A stretch of DNA of 64,000 bases. It comes from an uncultured Collinsella sp. Lineage in GTDB: Bacteria; Actinomycetota; Coriobacteriia; Coriobacteriales; Coriobacteriaceae. The stretch covers positions 39,255 to 103,254 of the forward strand of contig UQIN01000005.1 of assembly GCA_900541035.1 (NCBI GenBank), written 5' to 3'. The notes beneath the pieces are model-generated. The model saw only the letters and a program-made list of their open reading frames with translations, was not told the DNA's origin and did not search any database. Numbering within the stretch: the first letter of the stretch is position 1; each line of letters opens with the position of its first letter. Shown here one piece after another: positions 26,107 through 34,750 of the stretch. The translations under genes were made by a program, and so were the position numbers.

Positions 26107-28231
26107 GTGTTTCTGGTCTAGACGCGTTTTGACGCACCGTCCGAGCTGCCATCGCAAGCGAGGCGGCTTTATGGGTCGAGCCGGTGTCGATCTGTTTATC
26201 GAAGACGGCGCCTATACCACGCTTTCTTCTGCCGTGGTCATCCTAGTGGTGCTCACATTGTTGTTTTCGTCGACCGCGGCGATATGGAGCATGTCGCGTG
26301 CCGGGGATACCCAGGTGGCGGCTGATAGCGGCGCGCTGGCGGGTGCCAACGTAGTGTCGTCCTATCACACGGCTGCCACGGTGGTTGATGCGAGCATCTT
26401 GAGTCTGGGGCTGGCGGGGTTTGCCACGATCGGGACGGGCCTGGTCGCCATCCTCATCCCGGGTGCCGAGCCGGTTGCCGGCAATATGGTCGACACTGGG
26501 ATTGAGATCATTAAAACGCGCAACAAGTTTGCCAAAAGCGCATCGGAAGGCTTACAGAAAATCGAGACGGCTCTGCCGTATCTGATCGCCGCGCGTGCCA
26601 CGCAGGCGGTGTCGGCGCAGGATACCGATAGTGTGACCTATACCGGTACGGCGCTTGCCGTGCCCAGGACATCCGAGTCTGACTTCGCTGCGCTCAAAGG
26701 ATCAGAGATCTCGACCGATACCATTAAAGACACATCAGATGATTTAGAGTGTGCGGCCGAGGAGCTGCGGAAGGCTTCTGAGGACACGGCGAAGGCTAAA
26801 GAGCGTGCTTGGCTGGCGGATTGTGGTGGGTCTGACAAGGGCTCGGTCGGCAGCTGTTCTTGCATGTGGGAGCGTGCGAAAAGCCTAACGGATCTCCCCG
26901 GTGTTCAAAATCCGCATTACTCATCGAGCGTTACGTGGGAGCCCCAAGTTGCCCTTGATCGCGCGAAGGACTACTACCACTGGCGTCTGACAAATGAGAA
27001 GCCCCACGGCTCGAGTGTCGAGATGAAGGCAGAGTCTGCGGCGCGTAAGGCGTTTTATACCTATGCGAGCGCGGAGGTCGATCGGGCACATATAACCGAG
27101 AACGGAGACAGGGTTTCCTCCTATATTCCGCTGCTGCCGCGCAACTCTGATGAGGTTCGGGCGACGGAGCTCTATACCGATGCGGTGTGGCCGACGAGCG
27201 TGAACGATGACAAGGCGTATCTGCATTACGGGACGACCTGCCCTAACTATAAGAAAGGGACGCCGAGCGGATTTGCTTCGGTTGCCGATTACGATGGACA
27301 GGATAAATGCAGCAAATGCCATTTTGGCGTTTTGTCGCTTGGTGCTGTTGCGGCGCCTTCAACCTCTATCGAAAACGGCTTCGAATATCACTTCGACGAG
27401 TTCAAAAAGGCCTTGGAGGAATACGTCAAATGTCGGAACAAAGAGCTTGAGCTCATGCGTCAGACCGAGGATGAGGCCGACCGTGCGAGCAATGCGTTTG
27501 ACCAGGCCATTAAAACGCTTTCGGGCGAACGTCCGCGTATCGCTCCGCCCGGTCGCAACGGCGTGGCTGCCTTTGCGGTTTCGGGTGCCATCTCGAGCCC
27601 CGATGAGCTCAACTCTTCGTTTAACACGGCAGTCAGGCTTGGCGATCGCGGTGCCATCTCTGCCGCGGTGCTGGCGCCCGATGAGGCGACGGCGCAAAAC
27701 AACGTGCTTTCGCGATTTTTCTCGACATTGAAGGGACGCTCGGGTGGCGTTGCCGGCGTACTCGATGGCGTCATGGATGTCTGGGGACGGCTGCTTGTGG
27801 GATACGGAGACATCCAAGGTTCGGCCGACGAACTTATGGACGAGATGATTAAGGGCCTAGGAGGGGGCAACGGCGCGTTGGGCTCCATTGCGTCGTGGCT
27901 TGGCGATACCGTTTCGGCGTCCGTGGCGGCGCTGGGCTTGGAGCCGTGCGACTTGCGCCTGCGAAAGCCGGTGCTGACCGACACCGCCAATGTCATCAAG
28001 AGCCCGGGGTCTGACATCACGGCTCTTTCTAATGCGCAGGACGAGCTACGAAGTATTCCGTTGGGCGTGACCGACCCCAAGGCGCTTTGCGAAGCGCTGG
28101 AATATCAAGTCGAGCGCACCATCAGCGGCACGACGTTCACGCTTGCGGAGATTCCGCTGCCCGGCGGCGGTTCCATCCCACTTACCGTCGATGTCACCAC
28201 ACTGGCGGGTGCCCTGGGCGGTGGGTCGTAA
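26078..28231 (+). CDS. TadG-like large pseudopilin / putative Flp pilus-assembly protein
   Basis: 717 residues. N-terminal helix (TLSSAVVILVVLTLLFSSTAAIW, about 45-68) followed by the TadG-type SRAGDTQVAADSGALAGANVV, where pilus-assembly proteins carry DxQxAADxAALAGA. The rest is a large extracellular region, partly helical, with a Cys cluster (CSCMW, later CPNY and CSKCHFG). Start ATG 26078 has GGAGGGAG upstream and overlaps the preceding gene; the open frame before it is shadow. The Cys residues suggest disulfides or metal binding, but I cannot assign a fold. Confidence 0.75.
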   Translation: MIRGLLHGIKCFWSRRVLTHRPSCHRKRGGFMGRAGVDLFIEDGAYTTLSSAVVILVVLTLLFSSTAAIWSMSRAGDTQVAADSGALAGANVVSSYHTAATVVDASILSLGLAGFATIGTGLVAILIPGAEPVAGNMVDTGIEIIKTRNKFAKSASEGLQKIETALPYLIAARATQAVSAQDTDSVTYTGTALAVPRTSESDFAALKGSEISTDTIKDTSDDLECAAEELRKASEDTAKAKERAWLADCGGSDKGSVGSCSCMWERAKSLTDLPGVQNPHYSSSVTWEPQVALDRAKDYYHWRLTNEKPHGSSVEMKAESAARKAFYTYASAEVDRAHITENGDRVSSYIPLLPRNSDEVRATELYTDAVWPTSVNDDKAYLHYGTTCPNYKKGTPSGFASVADYDGQDKCSKCHFGVLSLGAVAAPSTSIENGFEYHFDEFKKALEEYVKCRNKELELMRQTEDEADRASNAFDQAIKTLSGERPRIAPPGRNGVAAFAVSGAISSPDELNSSFNTAVRLGDRGAISAAVLAPDEATAQNNVLSRFFSTLKGRSGGVAGVLDGVMDVWGRLLVGYGDIQGSADELMDEMIKGLGGGNGALGSIASWLGDTVSASVAALGLEPCDLRLRKPVLTDTANVIKSPGSDITALSNAQDELRSIPLGVTDPKALCEALEYQVERTISGTTFTLAEIPLPGGGSIPLTVDVTTLAGALGGGS

Positions 28232-28707
28232 TGGGCATCCGCACGCGCCTTTGCGAGGAGCGCGCCCAGGCGACGGTCGAGATGGCCGTGGTCACGCCCG
28301 TCCTGCTGGTTCTGGCGCTTATCGTGTACAACGTCATGGTCTTTGCCGGTGCGGTCGCACGCTTCGATCGCGTGGTGCCCGATATCGTGCTAGCACATGC
28401 CGTGGCGCCGAGCGGGGAGGGCGATGGCAGCTCCATCGATGCTTCCGCGACCGTTCAGGCTCAGATCCAACATGCCATGGAAGGCTATGACTTGCTGATC
28501 GAGGTCTCGAGCGAACAGGGTGCGACGACATCGGATGGCGGTTTGCTTTCGCTTTCCGGCACGTTTAGGACCTACACCTGCACCATGCGCTATGAGCCGT
28601 GGCCGAGCTCGCTCAGCATCGCCGGCGTTTCGCTGGGGGCACCGGCAAAGTTGTCACACGAGCGCGCGGTGACGGTCGATCCATGGCGTCCGGGGGTGGT
28701 CATGTGA
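28231..28707 (+). CDS. TadE-like pseudopilin
   Basis: 158 residues. Short leader MGIRTRLCEERAQATVEMAV then a membrane helix, matching TadE. The remaining 110 residues form an exported domain. Its ATG uses the last base of the previous stop (TAATG), so it is translationally coupled. Third small pilin-like gene in a row with the same RAQ(A/S)TVE signature. Confidence 0.78.
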   Translation: MGIRTRLCEERAQATVEMAVVTPVLLVLALIVYNVMVFAGAVARFDRVVPDIVLAHAVAPSGEGDGSSIDASATVQAQIQHAMEGYDLLIEVSSEQGATTSDGGLLSLSGTFRTYTCTMRYEPWPSSLSIAGVSLGAPAKLSHERAVTVDPWRPGVVM

Positions 28708-29063
28708 CCGCGGTCTCGTCCTACATCGCCTACGCGCGGGCACTCAATAGGCTGGGCTGGACGCCGGCCGAGTTTGCGGTGGCGGAGTCGTTTGCCGTGC
28801 GCCTGCGCGGCATGCTGGGACGGTGCCCGGTTGCCGCCAACGGTCTGCCGCTCGTCATGGCATTTCCACGCTGCTCTTCGGTCCATACGTGTTTTATGGC
28901 CTATCCCATCGACATCGCCTTCATCGATCGCGACGGCAATATCCTCGCGCGCTACGAAAACGTACGTCCCTGGCGTATGTGCTCCTGCCCCGGCGCCTGG
29001 GCCGCACTAGAGCGCCCTTCAATCATTGTTTCGACCCCTGCTCTCCAACGCGTGCCGGCTTAA
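28704..29063 (+). CDS. DUF192 family protein at the end of the tad operon
   Basis: 119 residues starting at GTG 28704, which overlaps the previous stop. It has the DUF192 core: an RLRGMLGR segment, then FPRCSSVHTCFMAYPIDIAFID and a final RPWRMCSCPGA-like loop. Most DUF192 proteins have a signal peptide; this one has none that I see. The family has no proven function. The four-base overlap argues it is made with the pilus proteins. Cys residues at CSS, TCF and MCSC are notable. Confidence 0.72.
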   Translation: MTAVSSYIAYARALNRLGWTPAEFAVAESFAVRLRGMLGRCPVAANGLPLVMAFPRCSSVHTCFMAYPIDIAFIDRDGNILARYENVRPWRMCSCPGAWAALERPSIIVSTPALQRVPA

Positions 29064-29117
29064 GAATTGGCGATAGCGGACTTTCGTCATACGAAATTGG
29101 GTAAGATGGAGGAGAAG

Positions 29118-29388
29118 ATGCACGGATGTTGAGATCCATCCCAACGCTAAAAAGCACCTGACGGAAAAGCAGGTGCTTAGCGCTTGGCTTGCGGTTACTG
29201 AGTGCATTCGTCGCGAGTCGAAGGACGAGCCGCCGAGATGGCTTGCGATTGGATGGCTCCCAGACGGACGAAGCGTGGAGCTTGTCGCGGTCGAGCTTGT
29301 CCGTGGGTGGCTTATCATTCATGCCTTGTCTCCAGTCCAGAAGAAATTTTGGCAGGAGATTGAACGGGCTCGGCAAAGGGGTCGATGA
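29118..29388 (+). pseudogene. Toxin-like gene with a 1-base frameshift near its start
   Basis: A good Shine-Dalgarno (GGAGGAG) precedes ATG 29118, but that frame reads M-H-G-C-stop. Removing one G from the GG at 29124-29125 gives M-H-D-V-E-I-H-P-N-A-K-K-H-L and then the long frame to the stop at 29386-29388. That N-terminal IHPxAKKH strand, followed by LSAW, WLAIGWLPDGRSVELVAVE and WLIIHALSP, matches a small-toxin family paired with ribbon-helix-helix antitoxins in Actinobacteria, as I recall. Without the shift, translation could only start at GTG 29173 and lose the first strand. Its end overlaps the antitoxin start. Confidence 0.6.
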
Positions 29389-29672
29389 TGGGCAAGACGT
29401 ATACGGCCGCTAATGGTCAGGTTGTAACGGATGAAATGATTGACGCGTGGTGCGAGTCGTACGAGCGCGGAGAGTTTCCGGATGGCGAACACACCGTTGG
29501 TGGAATCGTGCATGGACGGCCCCCACTCTCAGGTGAGGGGACGGCAACGCTGTCGGTCAAGATTCCTCTGGGAATGAAGGAGGCCATTCGTCGACGGGCG
29601 GCTGCCGAGGGGATGACGCCAAGTGAGTTTGCCCGTGCGGCTCTGAGCGAAAAACTTCTTGCTGCCGGCTGA
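29385..29672 (+). CDS. Ribbon-helix-helix antitoxin-like protein
   Basis: 95 residues. The C-terminal half (TLSVKIPLGMKEAIRRRAAAEG then MTPSEFARAAL) is a classic MetJ/Arc-type ribbon-helix-helix DNA-binding region; the N-terminal half would wrap the toxin. ATG 29385 overlaps the toxin stop (ATGA); ATG 29388 is an alternative. A toxin-first order is typical for this family. It probably represses its own promoter. Confidence 0.75.
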   Translation: MMGKTYTAANGQVVTDEMIDAWCESYERGEFPDGEHTVGGIVHGRPPLSGEGTATLSVKIPLGMKEAIRRRAAAEGMTPSEFARAALSEKLLAAG

Positions 29673-29735
29673 TGCCTCTGACGTGCCGATTTAAAGAACC
29701 GAGGCTGTGCTCAAAAACTTTTTTGAAATTCTCGG

Positions 29736-29763
29736 TTGACCGGAACGCGTCCTTGGTTATACT
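29736..29763 (+). promoter_or_regulatory. tRNA-Phe promoter
   Basis: TTGACC (29736-29741) and TATACT (29758-29763), 16-bp gap, 32 bp before the tRNA. Confidence 0.75.
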
Positions 29764-29795
29764 AATCAAGCCTTGAAACAAGGCACACCTCAAAT

Positions 29796-29868
<73 letters not shown>

Positions 29869-29881
29869 CCTTGAATTGACT

Positions 29882-29910
29882 AGGACCTCTGCAAAGGGGT
29901 CCTTTTCTTT
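29882..29910 (+). terminator. tRNA-Phe terminator
   Basis: AGGACC / GGTCCT stem followed by TTTTCTTTT. Confidence 0.75.
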
Positions 29911-30164
29911 TATGTAGGGTTCTGCGGAAAATGCGCCCCATTATTGAGCGATAGAACGGGACGCGCTTTCCGGTGCCTGCCTCCGGCGCGCGTACACACC
30001 TCGTCGCACCATTCCGAGTCCGCCCGCCCCAGACATTCCTCCCACTTTCGCGTCACTTTACAGACCGTTCGGTCGCCTGTCCGCACACGCGGGTATACTC
30101 AAAACGATACTTATCCTATGCAATACGATGCGGGTTCGACCTGCATGATCCGAAGGGGGCAGTG
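29911..30164. other. Intergenic region before the GH5-like gene
   Basis: 254 bp, no gene seen. A minus-10-like TATACT at about 30093-30098 probably belongs to the GH5-like gene. Confidence 0.4.
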
Positions 30165-31226
30165 ATGGAGAGGATACTCGGCGTTAATCTCTCTGGCTGG
30201 TTTATTCCCGAGCCTTGGGTGACCCCGTCGCTGTACGCGGCGACCGGTGCATCCAACGCGGCCGAGCTACAGGAGGCCATGGGTACCGCCGCCTATAACG
30301 AGCGCATGCGCCGCCATTACGAGACGTTTGTGAGCGAGGACGATTTTCGCCGCATGGCGCAGATCGGTCTCAATGCCGTGCGTCTGCCGGTGCCCTGGTA
30401 TGCCTTTGGCTCACAGGAGTCCGATGCCTCCTACATATCGGTTGTCGATTACATCGACCGCGCGATTGAGTGGGCTGCCAAGTACGACATCCGCGTGCTG
30501 CTCGATCTGGCAACTGTGCCCGGTGGCCAGGGCGATTCCAACGATTCACCCACCACGCCGGAGGCTGTCGCCGAGTGGCATTCGTCCACCAACGGCCGTC
30601 ATGTCGCACTCGACGTGCTCGAGCGCTTGGCCGATCGCTATGGCGAGGCCGAGAGCCTGCTGGGCATTGAGCTGCTGGACACGCCGCAGATGAGCGTTCG
30701 CAAGAGCCTCTTCACCATGACGGATGGCATTCCTGCTCACTACCTGCGCAATTTCTATCGCGATGCCTACGAGCTCGTCCGTTCGTATATGCCCGAGGAT
30801 AAAATCGTCGTCTTCTCGTCGTCGGGGCATCCCAGCGAGTGGAAGCATTTTATGCGCGGCGCCAAGTACAAGAACGTCTACATGGACCTTCACCTGTACC
30901 ATTACCGCGACGAGTATGCGCTCGACATCACGAGCCCCCGCGGGCTGACGACGGCGATTTCGCGTAACAAGCGCGAGCTTAAAGAAGCGATTTCGACAGG
31001 GTTCCCCGTGCTGGTGGGCGAATGGTCGGGTGCGGCGATCTTTGCCAACTCGTCGGTTACGCCCGAGGGCCGCAATGCCTACGAGCGCGTGTTTATCGCC
31101 AACCAGCTGGCTTCGTTTGCGCCGGCTGCCGGTTGGTTCTTCCAAACGTGGAAGACCGAGAAGCGCATTGCAGCATGGGACGCCCGCGCGGCGCTCGGTA
31201 CGCTCGAGCGCGGCATGATTGAATAG
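30165..31226 (+). CDS. GH5 (exo-1,3-beta-glucanase-like) protein lacking the acid/base Glu
   Basis: 353 residues, no signal peptide. The start GVNLSGWFIPEPWVTPSLY copies the BglC/Exg1-type opening (GVNLGGWLVLEPWITPS). Further family landmarks: LNAVRLPVPWYAF, HLYHY, GEWSG with the putative nucleophile Glu at residue 286, and WFFQTWKTE. But the usual GIELLNEP is GIELLDTP here (D172-T173-P174), so the general acid/base Glu is Thr, and the LDLHG segment reads LDLAT. It may be an inactive sugar-binding homologue or use another mechanism. ATG 30165 follows AAGGGGG by 5 bases. It lies 6 bp before rsmI. Confidence 0.78.
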   Translation: MERILGVNLSGWFIPEPWVTPSLYAATGASNAAELQEAMGTAAYNERMRRHYETFVSEDDFRRMAQIGLNAVRLPVPWYAFGSQESDASYISVVDYIDRAIEWAAKYDIRVLLDLATVPGGQGDSNDSPTTPEAVAEWHSSTNGRHVALDVLERLADRYGEAESLLGIELLDTPQMSVRKSLFTMTDGIPAHYLRNFYRDAYELVRSYMPEDKIVVFSSSGHPSEWKHFMRGAKYKNVYMDLHLYHYRDEYALDITSPRGLTTAISRNKRELKEAISTGFPVLVGEWSGAAIFANSSVTPEGRNAYERVFIANQLASFAPAAGWFFQTWKTEKRIAAWDARAALGTLERGMIE

Positions 31227-31232
31227 GTTGAT

Positions 31233-32111
31233 ATGACGCAAAACAGCGCCCATACGGGCAAACTCTATGTGGTCGGCACGCCCATCGGCAACCTGGGCGA
31301 CCTGTCCCCGCGCGTTGGCGAGGCGTTTGCCGCCGCCGATGCCATCTGCTGCGAGGACACGCGCGTGACGTCAAAGCTGCTGATGCACCTGGGCATTTCC
31401 AAGCCGCTTGTCCGTTGCGACGAGAATGTGATCGCCAGCCGCGCCACCGGCCTGGTCGACCGTCTGCTGGCGGGGGAGACCCTCGCCTTTGCCTCGGACG
31501 CCGGCATGCCGAGCGTGTCCGATCCCGGCCAGGCGCTGGTCGAGGCGGCGCGTGAGGCCGATTTGCCCGTCGAAGTTATTCCCGGGCCCTCTGCTTGCGT
31601 CACGGCGCTTGTTTCGTCCGGCATTCCCTGCGAGCATTTTTTCTTCGAGGGCTTTTTGGGCCGAAAGCACGGCGACCGTGTGCGCCGTTTGCAGCGCCTT
31701 GCCGTGGTGCCCGGCGCACTCATCTTCTACGAGTCTCCACATCGCATCGTGGCGACGCTCGAGGCCGTGGCGGAGGTCTTTCCCCAGCGTGAGGTTGCCG
31801 TCTGCCGCGAACTCACCAAGCTGCACGAGGAGGTCTTGCGCGGGCCCGCTGACCAGCTTGCCGAGGAGCTGCGTGCTCGCGGCGAGGTAAAGGGCGAGAT
31901 TGCGCTGGTCATCGCGCCGCCGAGCGAGGATGAGGAGGCCGGCATCGCGCCGGTTGGCGCTGCGGTAGCGGATCCCGACGAGGCCCTGCGCGAGGATATC
32001 CGCACCGCGCTCGAGGAGGGGGAGCCCGCCTCTGCGGTGGCCAAGCGCCTGTCTCAGAAGTATTCGCGCCGCAAGCGCGATGTCTATGCCATGGTGCTCG
32101 ATATGCAATAG
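31233..32111 (+). CDS. rsmI: 16S rRNA (cytidine1402-2'-O)-methyltransferase
   Basis: Methylates C1402 in the decoding centre of 16S rRNA using S-adenosylmethionine. 292 residues. Tetrapyrrole-methylase fold with the opening LYVVGTPIGNLGDLSPR, EDTR, the SDAGMPSVSDPG loop, IPGPSA and FEGFLGRK. The C-terminal tail (VAKRLSQKYSRRKRDVY) is as in Gram-positive RsmI. The 6-bp gap after the GH5-like gene suggests co-transcription. Confidence 0.95.
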   Translation: MTQNSAHTGKLYVVGTPIGNLGDLSPRVGEAFAAADAICCEDTRVTSKLLMHLGISKPLVRCDENVIASRATGLVDRLLAGETLAFASDAGMPSVSDPGQALVEAAREADLPVEVIPGPSACVTALVSSGIPCEHFFFEGFLGRKHGDRVRRLQRLAVVPGALIFYESPHRIVATLEAVAEVFPQREVAVCRELTKLHEEVLRGPADQLAEELRARGEVKGEIALVIAPPSEDEEAGIAPVGAAVADPDEALREDIRTALEEGEPASAVAKRLSQKYSRRKRDVYAMVLDMQ

Positions 32112-32180
32112 ATGGAGGATATCCAGCCCTTGCGCTAGAATCATCCCCTGTATGCAACGTTTTTCTGGAGGACAAACCCC

Positions 32181-33782
32181 ATGGATCAAAGCAAGCCTTC
32201 GTTCTTTATCACGACGCCCATCTACTACGTCAACGCCGATCCGCACCTGGGCACGGCTTATTCCACCATCATCGCCGACGTTCAGGCTCGCTATCGCCGC
32301 TCCGCCGGCTATAACGTCAAGTTCCTGACCGGCATGGACGAGCACGGCGAGAAGGTCGCCGAGGCCGCAGCCAAGCACAACATGACGCCGCAGGAGTGGA
32401 CCGACAGCCAGGCTCCGCACTTCAAGGAGCTTTGGAGCAAGCTCGAGATCTCCAACGACGACTTCATCCGCACCACCGAGCCGCGCCAGCATCATGCCGT
32501 GCAGTACCTGTGGGAGCGCATGAAGGAGTCCGGCTACCTGTATAAGGGCAGCTACGACGGTTGGTATTGCGTGCCTGACGAGACCTACTTTACCGATACG
32601 CAGGTCCAGAAGGGCGACGAGGAGTACGGCAGCGTCGGCCAGCACCTGTGCCCCGACTGCCACCGTCCGCTTGAGCGCGTGCAGGAGGAGTCCTACTTCT
32701 TTAAGCTTTCCGCCTTCCAGGACAAGCTGCTCAAGCTTTATGATGAGCACCCCGACTTTGTCGAGCCTGCGTTCCGCATGAACGAGGTGCGCAGTTTTGT
32801 CGAGGGCGGCCTTAACGACCTTTCCGTGAGCCGCACGAGCTTTGACTGGGGCATTCAGGTCCCGTTTGACGAGGGTCACGTGACCTACGTGTGGTTCGAT
32901 GCGCTGCTCAACTATATGACGGCCGTCGGTTACGGTGTCGACACCGACGAGGCGCGTGCCGAGCTGGCCTATCGCTGGCCCGCGCAGTTCCACATCGTGG
33001 GCAAGGACATTATCCGCTTCCACTGCGTCATTTGGCCCGCCATGCTTATGGCCATCGGCGAGGCCCTGCCCGAGCACGTCTTTGCCCACGGTTTCCTGAC
33101 CGTGCGCAATGCCGAGACCGGCAAGGCCGAGAAGATGTCCAAGAGCCGCGGCAATGCCATCGCTCCGCAGGACGTTATCGACATGCTGGGCGTCGAGGGC
33201 TATCGCTACTACTTTATGACCGACGTCGTCCCCGGCACCGACGGTGCCATCAGCTTCGACCGCATGGAGCAGGTCTACAACGCCGACCTGGCCAACAGCT
33301 GGGGCAACCTTATCTCGCGTTCGCTCAACATGAGCGGCAAGTACTTTGACGGTTGCGCGCCTGCCAAGCCCGCGTCGTTCGATGCGTTCGACAACCCGCT
33401 GGCAAAGATTGCCGATGGCCTGGTCGATCGCTACATGGCCAAGATGGACGTGCTCGATTACGGTGGAGCTAAGGACGAGGTCATGGAGCTCATCCATGCC
33501 GCCAACCACTACATCGAGGACTCCGAGCCCTGGGCGCTTGCCAAGGACGAGGCCAAGGCCGACGAGCTGGCGTTTGTTATCTACAACCTGCTCGAGGCCA
33601 TCCGCATTGCCGCTCACCTGCTGATGCCGCTCATGCCTCAGACCTCTGCCGAGGCCTTGCGCCGCCTGTCCTGCGAGGACGAGGCCGCGAGCGACGATCT
33701 CAAGGGCATTTGCGCTTGGGGCCTGCTTGCCGGTGGTCAGCCCGTCGAGAAGGGCGAGCCGCTGTTCCCGCGTCTGGGCTAA
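32181..33782 (+). CDS. metG: Methionyl-tRNA synthetase
   Basis: 533 residues, class I. HIGH-like PHLGTAY (about 19-25), a single zinc-type CPDC knuckle, the KMSKSRGN loop (about 319-326), and the anticodon-binding helical domain. No C-terminal EMAP-like dimerisation domain, so this is the short form. ATG with GGAGG upstream. Followed by a terminator and then rsmA, the usual metG-tatD-rsmA neighbourhood but with tatD after rsmA. Confidence 0.96.
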   Translation: MDQSKPSFFITTPIYYVNADPHLGTAYSTIIADVQARYRRSAGYNVKFLTGMDEHGEKVAEAAAKHNMTPQEWTDSQAPHFKELWSKLEISNDDFIRTTEPRQHHAVQYLWERMKESGYLYKGSYDGWYCVPDETYFTDTQVQKGDEEYGSVGQHLCPDCHRPLERVQEESYFFKLSAFQDKLLKLYDEHPDFVEPAFRMNEVRSFVEGGLNDLSVSRTSFDWGIQVPFDEGHVTYVWFDALLNYMTAVGYGVDTDEARAELAYRWPAQFHIVGKDIIRFHCVIWPAMLMAIGEALPEHVFAHGFLTVRNAETGKAEKMSKSRGNAIAPQDVIDMLGVEGYRYYFMTDVVPGTDGAISFDRMEQVYNADLANSWGNLISRSLNMSGKYFDGCAPAKPASFDAFDNPLAKIADGLVDRYMAKMDVLDYGGAKDEVMELIHAANHYIEDSEPWALAKDEAKADELAFVIYNLLEAIRIAAHLLMPLMPQTSAEALRRLSCEDEAASDDLKGICAWGLLAGGQPVEKGEPLFPRLG

Positions 33783-33821
33783 GACGCCGCGCGCCATATC
33801 GGCAATTTGCTGTTTAGATGT

Positions 33822-33857
33822 AAGGGCATGGCCGCAACGGTCCATGCCCTTTTGTTT
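33822..33857 (+). terminator. metG terminator
   Basis: AAGGGCATGG / CCATGCCCTT stem, 10-base loop, then TTTTGTTT. Confidence 0.85.
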
Positions 33858-33889
33858 CAAGACGCAGCCACCATGCTAAGGAGGCAACT

Positions 33890-34750
33890 ATGACAACTTC
33901 GCCTTTGGCAAACCCCACGGCAACAAGGGATCTGCTGGAGGGGTTTGGCCTTGCGACCAAGCATCGCCTGGGCCAGAACTTCCTGATCGACAACCATGTG
34001 ATTGAGCGCATTTGCGAGCTTTCCGAGCTTGCGGGCGATGAGCGCGTGCTCGAGGTTGGCCCGGGCGTTGGCACGCTCACGCTTGCGCTGCTGCAGGAGG
34101 CGGCGTGCGTCACGTCGATCGAGGCCGATCCCGAGCTTGAGCCGGTGCTCGATGCCCACGCCGCCGACTACGCCAACTTCCGTTTTATCATGGGCGACGC
34201 GCTCAAGGTGACGCCGGAGCAGATTGGGCAGGCCGCCGGTGGTGAACCCACGGTGTTTGTCGCGAACCTGCCCTATAACGTGGCGGCGACGATCATCCTG
34301 CAGTTCTTCCAGACGATGCCCGCGCTCAAGCGCGCCGTCGTCATGGTTCAAAAGGAGGTTGCCGATCGCATTGCCGCAACGCCGGGCAACAAGACCTATG
34401 GCGGCTATACGGCAAAGCTCGGCCTGTATGCGCAGGTTACGGGTCGCTTTGAGGTGCCGCCGCGCTGCTTTATGCCGGCGCCGCACGTGGACTCGGCCGT
34501 CGTGCGCATCGACCGTGTTGACGGCGTGGTGCCCGAGGGGCTCGATTGCGAGTTTGTGGCCCGCGTAATTGACGCTGCATTTGCTCAGCGTCGCAAGACC
34601 ATCCGCAATTCCATGAGCGCCAACGGCTTTGCCAAGGACGTGCTCGATGCTGCCTTTGTGGCTTGCGATATCGCGCCCACCACGCGCGCCGAGACGCTCG
34701 ATGTTGCCGACTTTGTCCGCCTGGCCCAGGAGCTAATCCATGACGCCTAA
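33890..34750 (+). CDS. rsmA: 16S rRNA adenine dimethyltransferase RsmA/KsgA
   Basis: Dimethylates A1518 and A1519 of 16S rRNA. 286 residues: LGQNFLID, SAM-binding VGPGVGTLT, catalytic NLPYNV, and PPxxFxPxPxVDS-like PPRCFMPAPHVDS. Strong AAGGAGG Shine-Dalgarno. It overlaps tatD by 11 bp. Confidence 0.96.
   Translation: MTTSPLANPTATRDLLEGFGLATKHRLGQNFLIDNHVIERICELSELAGDERVLEVGPGVGTLTLALLQEAACVTSIEADPELEPVLDAHAADYANFRFIMGDALKVTPEQIGQAAGGEPTVFVANLPYNVAATIILQFFQTMPALKRAVVMVQKEVADRIAATPGNKTYGGYTAKLGLYAQVTGRFEVPPRCFMPAPHVDSAVVRIDRVDGVVPEGLDCEFVARVIDAAFAQRRKTIRNSMSANGFAKDVLDAAFVACDIAPTTRAETLDVADFVRLAQELIHDA

Noticed and set aside
29973..30164. Extended N terminus for the GH5-like protein
   Set aside because: Overlaps the likely promoter; composition unlike the family; ATG 30165 begins the conserved GVNL segment.
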